From the NCBI GenBank assembly GCA_021823385.1, contig JAKAOC010000156.1:1-6105 (forward strand): a DNA stretch of 6,105 nt. The letters run 5' to 3'. The notes beneath the pieces were generated by a model. The model was not told the origin of the DNA, did no database searches, and saw only the letters and a program-made list of their open reading frames with translations. Numbering within the stretch: the stretch's first letter is position 1; each line of letters starts with the position of its first letter. This DNA comes from Actinomycetes bacterium (lineage in GTDB: Bacteria; Actinomycetota; Acidimicrobiia; Acidimicrobiales; Acidimicrobiaceae). This document shows, in pieces, positions 1-5,265 of this stretch. A program made the position numbers and the translations under genes.

Positions 1-1
1 A

Positions 2-364
2 GGCGCAGTAGCAGACCCGCTGGGACTGGGCGCACGGATCGTGCGCCGCCTCGAGGTGACGGATGAAGCTCTGTATGAAGCCATCGGCGTCGGGCCCGCT
101 CCGCAGGTGCGCGAAGATCGAACCCGCGAGATGCCCGACCTTCAGTTCACTCCTGAGGCCAGATTCTCGCTGAAGGAGTCGCTGAAGGCGGCCCTTCGAC
201 TCGGGCACAACTACATAGGGACGGAACACCTGCTAATGGGAGCCGTTGCCGCCGGCGGCCCGGTCGGGGACAAGTTGGCCGCACTCGGTCTGGGCCCGGA
301 GAAGCTGGAAGAAGCAGTGGCCATCGAATTGGCGCAGCTCAAGCTAAGGATGCAGCAGCTCTGA
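2..364 (+). CDS. Clp N-domain protein, 5' partial (C-terminal part)
   Basis: The reading frame is open from base 2, so this is the 3' end of a gene that begins left of the window; the GTG at 41 is internal. About 120 residues are visible. They hold the tail of one Clp repeat (DPLGLGARIVRRLEV, then a short helix) and a second, nearly full Clp repeat. The second starts at LQFTPEARFSLKESLKAAL and carries the hallmark GHNYIGTEHLLMG, as in the N-terminal domains of ClpA and ClpC. The protein ends soon after in a short charged tail (stop TGA at 362). No Walker A motif or AAA+ domain follows, so this is a free-standing Clp N-domain protein rather than an unfoldase. In ClpA/ClpC this domain binds adaptors and substrates. 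Free-standing copies are common in actinobacteria, and an adaptor or regulatory role is inference. The family call is firm; the function is not. Confidence 0.88.
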   Translation, partial: GAVADPLGLGARIVRRLEVTDEALYEAIGVGPAPQVREDRTREMPDLQFTPEARFSLKESLKAALRLGHNYIGTEHLLMGAVAAGGPVGDKLAALGLGPEKLEEAVAIELAQLKLRMQQL

Positions 365-514
365 ACTAGGCGGCCGGGCATACGAACGCAGCTCCGTCAG
401 CCGAGCGGGGGCATGCGCGGGGTTGACAGGCGGCGGCGCAATCGGTTCGCGGCTGGATATCCTCGAAAAGACGCGGGATCAACGGGGACAACGTATTCGC
501 CGCGTGATCAAACC

Positions 515-520
515 GGAGGG
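515..520 (+). promoter_or_regulatory. Shine-Dalgarno site fixing a TTG start
   Basis: GGAGGG lies 4 bases before the TTG at 525. It is the only good ribosome-binding site near the start of the FAH-family gene and favours 525 over the in-frame GTG at 504 and TTG at 423. Confidence 0.7.
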
Positions 521-524
521 AACC

Positions 525-1433
525 TTGAGACTCGCAACGATAAGGACCGACGCAGGACTGCGCCTGCACGTGAAAGGCGCCCAGGGCTACGTCGACGTGG
601 CCGAGGGGACGGGCGTGGCGCAATACGCCTCGCTGCAGGGTGTTCTGGAGGCGGGGGAGCAGGCCCTGGAAGCCATCCGGGGGCTCACGGGGCGCAACGG
701 AGTGGAAGTGGCTGCAGGCGACTTCGGACCGACGACCCCTGATGCGACCCGCATCCTTTGCCTAGGTGTCAACTACGCGGAGCACGCTCTTGAAGGCGGC
801 CGTGACGTGCCCAGCTGGCCCGAGTGCTTCGTCAAGACTGCGGGCACGATTCTCGGGCCCAACGACGACCTTGTCGCCCCGGCGCTTTCGGAAACCCTCG
901 ACTATGAGGCCGAGCTAGGCGTGGTGATCGGAAAAGGTGGACGATACATCCGCGCGGAGGACGCGCAGGCGGCGATCGCCGGCTACGTAGCCCTCAACGA
1001 CGTCTCCGCACGCGAATGGCAGCGTGCCATGACACAGTGGACGCCGGGAAAGAACTTCGACGCCTCGATGCCGATCGGACCGGAGATGGTGACCACCGAC
1101 GAGCTCGACATCAGCGACATCCGCGTGCAGAGCATTCTGAACGGACAGATAATGCAGTCCGCATCCACGGCCGACATGATCGTCAACGTCTACAAGGCGG
1201 TCGAGTACTTCTCCAGCTTCACGGCACTGCGCCCGGGAGACGTGATAGCCACTGGGACTCCCGGAGGCGTCGGTTTCGGCCGAAAGCCTCCGGTGTGGAT
1301 GAAGCCGGGAGACGTCATCGAAGTGGCCATCGAAGGAATCGGTTCCATCCGCAACACGATTGTCGCCGAGGAGGCCGCTCCGGCGGACTGGCCGTGGCAC
1401 CCCAAGAATCCCTGGAGCGACTGGAAGATGTAG
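525..1433 (+). CDS. Fumarylacetoacetate hydrolase (FAH) family protein
   Basis: This is a 302-residue cytoplasmic enzyme of the FAH superfamily, which hydrolyses, hydrates or decarboxylates beta-diketo and 2-keto acids, often late in aromatic degradation. An N-terminal domain (about 1-75) precedes the FAH fold (about 76-282). Visible signatures are GVNYAEHALE, with H87 and E90 in the positions of the FAHD1 catalytic His/Glu; LDYEAELGVVIGK, with E128 and E130, plus D159 in NDVSAR as the metal ligands; K176 in the PGKNFD segment; and TGTPGGVGFG near 243-252. The tail (about 286-302) is unusually Trp-rich. The length is typical of 2-keto-4-pentenoate hydratase and 2-oxohepta-3-ene-1,7-dioate hydratase relatives. 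The start is TTG 525, chosen for its Shine-Dalgarno site and because the product then opens as family members usually do. Starts at 504 or 423 would add weakly conserved-looking residues. The gene appears monocistronic, with a terminator directly downstream. The substrate cannot be read from the sequence; oxaloacetate decarboxylase or acylpyruvase activity is also possible. Confidence 0.93.
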   Translation: MRLATIRTDAGLRLHVKGAQGYVDVAEGTGVAQYASLQGVLEAGEQALEAIRGLTGRNGVEVAAGDFGPTTPDATRILCLGVNYAEHALEGGRDVPSWPECFVKTAGTILGPNDDLVAPALSETLDYEAELGVVIGKGGRYIRAEDAQAAIAGYVALNDVSAREWQRAMTQWTPGKNFDASMPIGPEMVTTDELDISDIRVQSILNGQIMQSASTADMIVNVYKAVEYFSSFTALRPGDVIATGTPGGVGFGRKPPVWMKPGDVIEVAIEGIGSIRNTIVAEEAAPADWPWHPKNPWSDWKM

Positions 1434-1469
1434 CCGACTCGCCGCCGCGGGCCGGCCGTGCCGATCGAG

Positions 1470-1504
1470 GGGAGGGCGGGTGTAGGCCCGCCTTCCCTTT
1501 GTTT
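1470..1504 (+). terminator. Rho-independent terminator of the FAH-family gene
   Basis: An 11-bp stem, GGGAGGGCGGG (1470-1480) with CCCGCCTTCCC (1487-1497), has a single G.U pair and a 6-base loop. The T-rich tail TTTGTTT follows. It begins 36 bases after the stop codon of the FAH-family gene. Confidence 0.85.
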
Positions 1505-1681
1505 CCTTAGCTACTTTACATAATATCGATTTTCGGCGTTTCGGCAAGAGGGCCGCCGGAGAAGCCAAAACACCGATTTTCGTCCCCTCCTGTCAGGGCC
1601 GAACCGAAAAAAGAAGCCGCGCTTTTTCATGAGGCGGTAGGAATACCCATGGCGGGTGCAAAACGGGCCTCATACGGCCTC
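1501..1681. other. AT-richer convergent spacer with short repeats
   Basis: This spacer lies between the FAH-gene terminator and the stop of the minus-strand hydrolase and holds no credible coding frame. CGATTTTCG occurs twice (1527-1535 and 1574-1582). TTTCGGC is repeated with a period of 8 (1531-1537 and 1539-1545). The bases around 1511-1533 are clearly more AT-rich than the surroundings, with CATAAT/TAATAT near 1519-1526 resembling a -10 box. TTGTTT at 1499 lies 16 bases before TAATAT, but it also belongs to the terminator tail. Promoter activity here is only a possibility. Confidence 0.4.
1607..1673 (-). terminator. Possible 3'-end structure of the minus-strand hydrolase
   Basis: Read on the minus strand, a perfect 7-bp inverted repeat (ATGAGGC at 1673-1667 with GCCTCAT at 1635-1629) begins 8 bases past the stop codon. 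A small A-rich hairpin and a run of six T (complement of 1607-1612) follow. An inner GGTA/TACC pairing (1636-1639 with 1644-1647) abuts the outer stem. The loop is long and the second hairpin weak, so this is a plausible but not canonical terminator. Confidence 0.35.
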
Positions 1682-2395
1682 TCAGGACGAGGTCTCAGAA
1701 AGGAACCCGGCTATCTCCGCGGCGAGTTCCCGATGCCGCGCCATCAAGAGCGAGAAATGTCCGCCCGGAAGCTCGGCCACCCTGGCGCCCGGAATCGCCG
1801 CCAGATCGCAGGAAACAGCCTTGGGAACGATGCGGTCCCTGCTTGCATGGATCACCAGAGTGGGCATCCCGATGGTGGCAAGAAGTGGCCGGCCGTCGAA
1901 CTCCGCTGCCGCCTTGCGCTGATTCTCGAACGCAAATGACGGCTGGGAGTCGAACCCTCGTGGCTTGGGCAGGCGGGCAAGGACATTGAAGACCAGCCAG
2001 CGCGCTCCGAGCAAGCGGGGCCTACGGTCATACGCGGAGGTGGCCGCCAGCACCAACCGGTTGACCTGTTCGGGATGTCTCGCCGCGACGCAAATGGCGA
2101 TTCGGCCGCCCAGGGAATATCCGACCAGGGCAACCGGGGCGATGCCCAGAGCCGAAACCAGGCCGCTCACATCTTCCGCCATTTGCTCCACCGTATATGG
2201 CTCCTGCGGCTTGGAACTGTGGCCGGCTCCGCGTGGATCCAAGACCACCACCGAAAAGCCTCCCGATGCCAATTCCTCAGCGAAGGGCATGAACTGGCGG
2301 GAATCGGCGCCGAGGCCGGGGACGACTACCACCGGTGGTCCTTCGTTCAGACGCTCGTAGTAGACCTCTATCCCGTTCACCTGCACAAGCGGCAC
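1682..2395 (-). CDS. Alpha/beta hydrolase with a short cap region
   Basis: This 237-residue alpha/beta hydrolase (Abhydrolase_1-like) has a recognisable catalytic triad. The nucleophile is S94 in GYSLGG, the acid is probably D187 in IHASRDRIVP, and the base is H213 in GGHFSLL. The oxyanion-loop region reads PGLGAD (26-31), where the first residue is more often His. LDPRGAGHS (52-60) is the usual strand-4 turn. Between strand 6 (VNRLVLAATS, 111-120) and strand 7 (GMPTLVIH, 176-183) only about 55 residues remain for a cap, so the active site is probably more open than in typical 270-300-residue members. There is no signal peptide, so the protein is cytoplasmic. The start is GTG 2395, because AAGGAG sits 7 bases upstream; the frame stays open further upstream, but that part is Arg/Gly-rich and unlike the family. 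Relatives include 3-oxoadipate enol-lactonase and various esterases, and the substrate is unknown. The gene is transcribed alone, convergent with the FAH gene and divergent from the lipoprotein gene. Confidence 0.9.
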   Translation of the reverse strand: MPLVQVNGIEVYYERLNEGPPVVVVPGLGADSRQFMPFAEELASGGFSVVVLDPRGAGHSSKPQEPYTVEQMAEDVSGLVSALGIAPVALVGYSLGGRIAICVAARHPEQVNRLVLAATSAYDRRPRLLGARWLVFNVLARLPKPRGFDSQPSFAFENQRKAAAEFDGRPLLATIGMPTLVIHASRDRIVPKAVSCDLAAIPGARVAELPGGHFSLLMARHRELAAEIAGFLSETSS

Positions 2396-2645
2396 GTTTG
2401 GACTCCTTCGGCTCCGCGACGGCAGGAGCCACCGCCCGGCACGCAGACTAACCCCGAGCCGCCATGCGGGCAAGCTTCTCCCGGCCCGTTCCCGGACCGT
2501 AGCGAGCTGCCCCGATCTCCCCTGTAAACGACCGTGGCGTAGGCTCTGGTTGCCGCCCGCAGGACGGCACGTGCAGGACCGCCCCACTTCGAAATATGGC
2601 GCACCTGCCATTCAGTTTGTAGCGTATTTGAGGGATTATTTACCG
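2396..2645. other. Divergent intergenic region with a small repeat/palindrome cluster
   Basis: This region of about 250 bases separates the divergent hydrolase and lipoprotein genes and should carry promoters for both, but no box pair is convincing. The clearest structure is GCAGGAC at 2559-2565, repeated at 2573-2579, with the perfect palindrome GCACGTGC (2567-2574) running into the second copy. Bases 2611-2643 are AT-richer and are the likeliest place for the lipoprotein promoter. Both strands have open frames across parts of this stretch, but their products are low-complexity Arg/Gly/Pro sequence and are not believed to be real. Confidence 0.4.
2403..2408 (-). promoter_or_regulatory. Shine-Dalgarno site fixing a GTG start
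   Basis: On the minus strand AAGGAG stands 7 bases before the GTG at 2395. This is a near-ideal spacing and decides the start of the alpha/beta hydrolase against longer versions reaching 2611. Confidence 0.75.
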
Positions 2646-3299
2646 GTGGGGTTGGCGAAGGGGCTGATACAAGGCGCGCTTTCCGGAGCCGCCAGAAGAC
2701 GTGGAGCGCTTGCCGCGCTTGCATTGGTGACGTCCGCCTGCGTCTCTCAGCAGGCCGCCGCCGCGCCTTCGACTTCCACTACGACTTCAACCTCCACGAC
2801 CGGGACCACCGGCAACCTTCCGGCGGCCAGCGCGATCTTTCCGGCCAACATCTATCCCCTTTCCACCCCGCCGGTCGGCAACGGCACAAACGCCGCCTGT
2901 CCGTCCATGCAGGGGGTGCAAACGGGTGTGGCGGCGCCGAGCGCCTCCTCCCTGATCGACATCCTCAACTCGTTCAACTCGGCTAACTCGGCGGAGCAGG
3001 CAAAGCTCCTCTCGGACCGGGCGGCCTGGAGCTACATAGCTCCGTCGGCCTCCAGCCAAGGGAGCATCCCGACCATCTCCGGCGACCAAACCTACCTCGT
3101 CGCGCCGGGCACACTAAGCTCCGCGCCGCAGCCGATCACGGCCGGCTGCACCCCGGCGGTAATGTCTGCCAGCTGGTTCCTGGAGATCTGCACCCAAGGT
3201 GGGCCTTTCGCCACCTGCGCTCAGGATCACCCGGCCCTGGTGGGCACGGCCGGCTTCGTCGATCGCAACGGCCACTGGCTCATCTGGTACCTCAACTGA
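2646..3299 (+). CDS. Predicted secreted lipoprotein, function unknown
   Basis: I do not recognise the family. With the GTG start the product has 217 residues. The N-terminus has RRR (17-19), then a short hydrophobic stretch ALAALALV (21-28) and TSAC, giving a lipobox-like site at C32 with Thr rather than Leu/Val at -3. Cleavage by signal peptidase I after the Ala run (about 37-40) is an alternative. A Ser/Thr linker (about 42-56) follows, as in many surface proteins that need distance from the membrane. The mature domain (about 60-217) has four cysteines (85, 168, 182, 191), enough for two disulfides, and ends in DRNGHWLIWYLN. The helix LIDILNSFNSANSAEQAKLL and this C-terminal strand recall small NTF2-like mycobacterial secreted antigens, but that is weak. 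GAGGG lies 11 bases before GTG 2646, a loose fit. In-frame TTG starts at 2550, 2628 and 2652 remain possible. The downstream esterase gene follows after 76 bases. Confidence 0.72.
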   Translation: MGLAKGLIQGALSGAARRRGALAALALVTSACVSQQAAAAPSTSTTTSTSTTGTTGNLPAASAIFPANIYPLSTPPVGNGTNAACPSMQGVQTGVAAPSASSLIDILNSFNSANSAEQAKLLSDRAAWSYIAPSASSQGSIPTISGDQTYLVAPGTLSSAPQPITAGCTPAVMSASWFLEICTQGGPFATCAQDHPALVGTAGFVDRNGHWLIWYLN

Positions 3300-3375
3300 A
3301 CCGGTGATGCGCGGCGTTTTATGTGTCGCGCCTGCGTGCGGGCTAAGTTGGAGAGCAAAGTGAAAGGGGTAATCG

Positions 3376-4269
3376 ATGCTCTCCGCCGAGGCGCAAGCGA
3401 TAAAGGACCTGCTCTTCTCCTTCAAGGGTTCGGGAGCGGTGGCAACGGTCGAGGATCAGCGGATGGCGCTCGAGGCCCTGGCTTCCCTGTCCCCCATGCC
3501 GGCGGGAGTGCAGACCGAGATGGTGGACCTGGCGGGGATGCGCGCCGAGTTGATAAGCGTGGACACCCCAAAGCGGGAGCTGTCGCTTCTTTACCTTCAC
3601 GGTGGTGCCTACTCCGCCGGGTCGATAACCACCCACCGCTCCCTGGTGGGCCGCATCTGCCTGGCGGCTGGAATTCGCGCCTACCTTCCCGAGTACCGGC
3701 TGGCGCCTGAGAATCCCTTCCCCGCCGCTCTCGATGACGCGCTGTCGGCATATCAGCACCTCCTCGACAAGGGCGTCGATCCCTCGAAACTGATCGTCGC
3801 CGGCGACTCTGCGGGAGGCGGCCTGACTGTGGCGCTCATGTTACGGCTCAAGGAACTCGAACTCCCACTGCCGCTTCGCATCGTGCTCCTCAGCCCATGG
3901 ACCGACCTCACCGGCTCGGGTGGCTCGGTGACCGAGCGCGCCGAGGCCGACCCCTGGCTGGAGGCCGAGTCGCTCAGGCCGGCGGCGCGGATATACCTCG
4001 GGGAGGTCGACGCCGCCAGTCCGCTCGCCTCGCCTTTGTTCGGAGACCTGGCAAGGCTCCCGTCGTCATTGATCCTGGTCGGCGGTGACGAGATTCTCCT
4101 GGACGACTCGGTCCGCTTGAACCGGGCGCTGGTGGAGGTTGGCGCACCCAGCAGGCTCCAGATCGCGGAAGGGATGTGGCACGTCTACCCCGCCTTCCCG
4201 GGCATTCCCGAAGCCGATAGCGCCATCGACGAGATCGCACGTTTTCTCGAAGAGGCTGCGGCTTCCTAG
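3376..4269 (+). CDS. Alpha/beta hydrolase fold-3 (HSL family) esterase
   Basis: This 297-residue protein is typical in length for bacterial hormone-sensitive-lipase-type carboxylesterases, which cleave short to medium acyl esters. Landmarks in order are an N-terminal cap helix region (1-50), the oxyanion-hole motif HGGAYSAG (75-82, where HGGG is usual), YRLAPENPFPAALDD (107-121), the nucleophile elbow GDSAGG with S145, SPWTDLTGSG (173-182), the catalytic acid D238 in GGDEILLDD and H269 in GMWHVYPAF. All triad residues are in place, so the enzyme should be active. There is no signal peptide, so it acts in the cytoplasm. ATG 3376 has GGGG 6 bases upstream (3366-3369), part of an AAAGGGG site. 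The gene lies 76 bases after the lipoprotein gene on the same strand. Co-transcription is possible but not shown; no strong terminator or promoter is visible between them. The natural substrate is unknown. Confidence 0.95.
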   Translation: MLSAEAQAIKDLLFSFKGSGAVATVEDQRMALEALASLSPMPAGVQTEMVDLAGMRAELISVDTPKRELSLLYLHGGAYSAGSITTHRSLVGRICLAAGIRAYLPEYRLAPENPFPAALDDALSAYQHLLDKGVDPSKLIVAGDSAGGGLTVALMLRLKELELPLPLRIVLLSPWTDLTGSGGSVTERAEADPWLEAESLRPAARIYLGEVDAASPLASPLFGDLARLPSSLILVGGDEILLDDSVRLNRALVEVGAPSRLQIAEGMWHVYPAFPGIPEADSAIDEIARFLEEAAAS

Positions 4270-4270
4270 C

Positions 4271-4291
4271 CCTGGTCGACCCGCCACCAGG
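4271..4291 (+). terminator. Hairpin just after the esterase stop codon
   Basis: A perfect 6-bp stem, CCTGGT with ACCAGG, has a 9-base loop and begins one base after the esterase stop codon. A C-rich stretch follows rather than a T-run. It could protect the 3' end or act as a poor terminator, but it is not a standard rho-independent signal. Confidence 0.3.
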
Positions 4292-4397
4292 ACCCCCTAC
4301 CCCACCGCCGTAGTTACCCGCGGACCGAGACGGTATTCACCATTGCAGAGTCTCTTGGTCCCTAACTGCTTTTATTTAGCGGACGAATGCTTTGCCT

Positions 4398-4444
4398 GTG
4401 GCCCGGAATCCAGGTGGATAAGGGCGGTTGCCCCTCCGGGTCGC
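4398..4444 (+). promoter_or_regulatory. Possible structured 5' leader (three-way junction) before the DoxX-like gene
   Basis: The 47 bases ending 23 bases before the ATG can fold as a three-way junction. Stem P1 pairs 4398-4406 with 4436-4444 (9 bp, two G.U). Inside it are a 4-bp hairpin (4408-4411 with 4416-4419, loop AGGT) and a second 4-bp hairpin GGGC/GCCC (4422-4425 with 4430-4433, loop GGTT). The ribosome-binding site lies just outside. I could not match it to a known riboswitch class by eye. GC-rich DNA gives such folds by chance, so a regulatory role is speculative. Confidence 0.3.
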
Positions 4445-4467
4445 CAATTAAAAAGGCAGGTGTTGAT

Positions 4468-5082
4468 ATGAGCAAGATCAGACTGGTGTCAACCAGGACG
4501 GTCCGTCCCCTCAGGTGGCTATATCACAGTGAAGGCGCCGCCTGGCTATGGCTGGTGGTGCGGCTCTGGCTTGGCTACAAGTGGATCGATGCCGGATGGC
4601 AGAAGATGTTCGGCGCCGAGTACCAGTCATTCTGGAACGGCGGCACCGGCATACAAGGGTATGTCGCAGGAGCAAAGGCTCACGCAGCCGGGGCACATGC
4701 ATCGGTCGTCTACGGCTGGTGGCTCTCGTTCCTGACCAATTTTGTCGGCCCGAATCACGCGGCGCTGGCCAAGGTTGTCGCCCTCGGCGAATTCGCCGTC
4801 GGCGTCGGCCTGGTATTAGGCCTGTTGACCGGCGCGGCGGCCTTCTTCGGGGTCGCCTTCAACTTCATGTACCTCTTCTCCGGTACGATCGGAGTGAACC
4901 CGATGTATGCGATCATCGGTCTCTTCCTGGTCGTCGCCTGGCAGAACGCGGGCACGATCGGCCTCGATCGCTGGGTGCTCCCCTTGTTCATGGGGGCTCG
5001 CGAGAAGGGCGAGGGAGCGACAGGGGAGATGGTTCCGGACACCCTCGAGGAGATGCAGCGGCACCATCTGCAGCGGCACTGA
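4468..5082 (+). CDS. DoxX/DoxD family integral membrane protein
   Basis: This 204-residue protein has four predicted membrane helices, at about 24-42, 98-120, 122-139 and 144-161. The pattern matches the DoxX/DoxD family: RLWLGYKWIDAGWQKM in helix 1, a loop of about 55 residues with WWLSFLTNFVGPN, VALGEFAVGVGLVLGLLTG in helix 2, FNFMYLFSGTIGVNP in helix 3, and AWQNAGTIGLDRWVLP at the end of helix 4. This version resembles the DoxD-like subunit of archaeal thiosulfate:quinone oxidoreductase. Bacterial homologues are often named after that enzyme without direct proof, and other DoxX proteins take part in redox homeostasis. The C-terminus (175-204) is charged, ends in a His-rich stretch and should be cytoplasmic. 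ATG 4468 is preceded by AGGTG (4458-4462) at 5 bases. The frame extends upstream to 4387, but that part overlaps the possible leader and is unlike the family. No partner DoxA-type subunit lies nearby, so thiosulfate oxidation is not established. Confidence 0.9.
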   Translation: MSKIRLVSTRTVRPLRWLYHSEGAAWLWLVVRLWLGYKWIDAGWQKMFGAEYQSFWNGGTGIQGYVAGAKAHAAGAHASVVYGWWLSFLTNFVGPNHAALAKVVALGEFAVGVGLVLGLLTGAAAFFGVAFNFMYLFSGTIGVNPMYAIIGLFLVVAWQNAGTIGLDRWVLPLFMGAREKGEGATGEMVPDTLEEMQRHHLQRH

Positions 5083-5095
5083 GCAAGGTTTACCG

Positions 5096-5137
5096 ATGAG
5101 CAAAAGGAAGGGCGCTGCTGAACCTTTACGGAACTAG
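5096..5137 (+). CDS. Possible 13-residue small ORF after the DoxX-like gene
   Basis: ATG 5096 opens a 13-codon frame encoding MSKRKGAAEPLRN, stopping at TAG 5135-5137. AAGG (5085-5088) lies 7 bases before it, a good ribosome-binding distance. It sits 13 bases after the DoxX-like stop and ends before the downstream hairpin, so it would be on the same transcript. The peptide is basic and has no recognisable family. A frame this short arises easily by chance, and it may equally be the remnant of a lost gene. Confidence 0.2.
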   Translation: MSKRKGAAEPLRN

Positions 5138-5186
5138 TCAGCACCTGACCGCGGAGGGCTGGGGATTCCCCGGCCCTCCCTCGTTT
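5137..5186 (+). terminator. Strong hairpin terminator of the DoxX-like transcript
   Basis: A 12-bp stem pairs 5153-5164 (GGAGGGCTGGGG) with 5168-5179 (CCCCGGCCCTCC), with one T.G pair and a 3-base loop. A short pyrimidine tail CTCGTTT follows. A small perfect hairpin GTCAG/CTGAC (5137-5141 with 5145-5149) stands just before it. The T-run is short, but the stem stability and the position between convergent genes support termination. Confidence 0.72.
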
Positions 5187-5235
5187 AACCCGAAAAGGCG
5201 AGGGCTCGGTCGTCATGACGGCAATGTGTCTTGGG

Positions 5236-5265
5236 AAAATTGCGGAGGAGGCGCCGGCCGGCACC
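5236..5265 (-). terminator. Hairpin directly after the ferritin-like gene stop
   Basis: On the minus strand, immediately after the TAA stop, GGTGCC pairs with GGCGCC (6 bp, one U.G) around a GGCC loop (5265-5250). TTTT appears about 10 bases later (complement of 5236-5239). The T-run is too far away for a classical terminator, so the call is tentative. Confidence 0.4.

Noticed and set aside
423..463. Perfect TTGACA (423-428) as a -35 box upstream of the FAH-family gene
   Set aside because: At 16-19 bases downstream the sequence is GC-rich with no -10 match. The nearest TAnnnT box (TATCCT, 458-463) is 29 bases away, so a promoter is not supported.
915..1568. Long minus-strand open frame opposite the FAH-family gene (217 codons)
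   Set aside because: It lies antisense to a gene with clear catalytic motifs. The predicted product is Arg/His/Asp-rich, as expected for the reverse of GC-rich codons.
1943..1966. tRNA T-arm-like sequence on the minus strand (GGGTTCGACTCCC)
   Set aside because: It lies inside the alpha/beta hydrolase coding sequence, the T stem has only three pairs, and no matching acceptor, D or anticodon arms are found. It is a coincidence of codons for Gly-Phe-Asp-Ser.
2396..2611. N-terminal extension of the minus-strand hydrolase (72 extra residues)
   Set aside because: The extension is Arg/Gly-rich with no family similarity, while a strong Shine-Dalgarno site supports GTG 2395.
2377..2724. Minus-strand open frame of 115 codons across the divergent spacer and lipoprotein start
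   Set aside because: The product is low-complexity with no domain, and it overlaps two better-supported genes. It looks like a GC-rich shadow frame.
3302..3333. GCGCG/CGCGC inverted repeat after the lipoprotein gene as a terminator
   Set aside because: It has only five pairs around a 13-base loop and no T-run. Such pairs are frequent by chance in this base composition.
4321..4397. Promoter for the DoxX-like gene (TTGCAG 4343, TTGGTC 4355, AT-rich 4371-4379)
   Set aside because: No pair of boxes has acceptable spacing; TTGGTC to TATTTA is 12 bases and TTGCAG to TATTTA is 24. A promoter is expected in this gap but cannot be placed.
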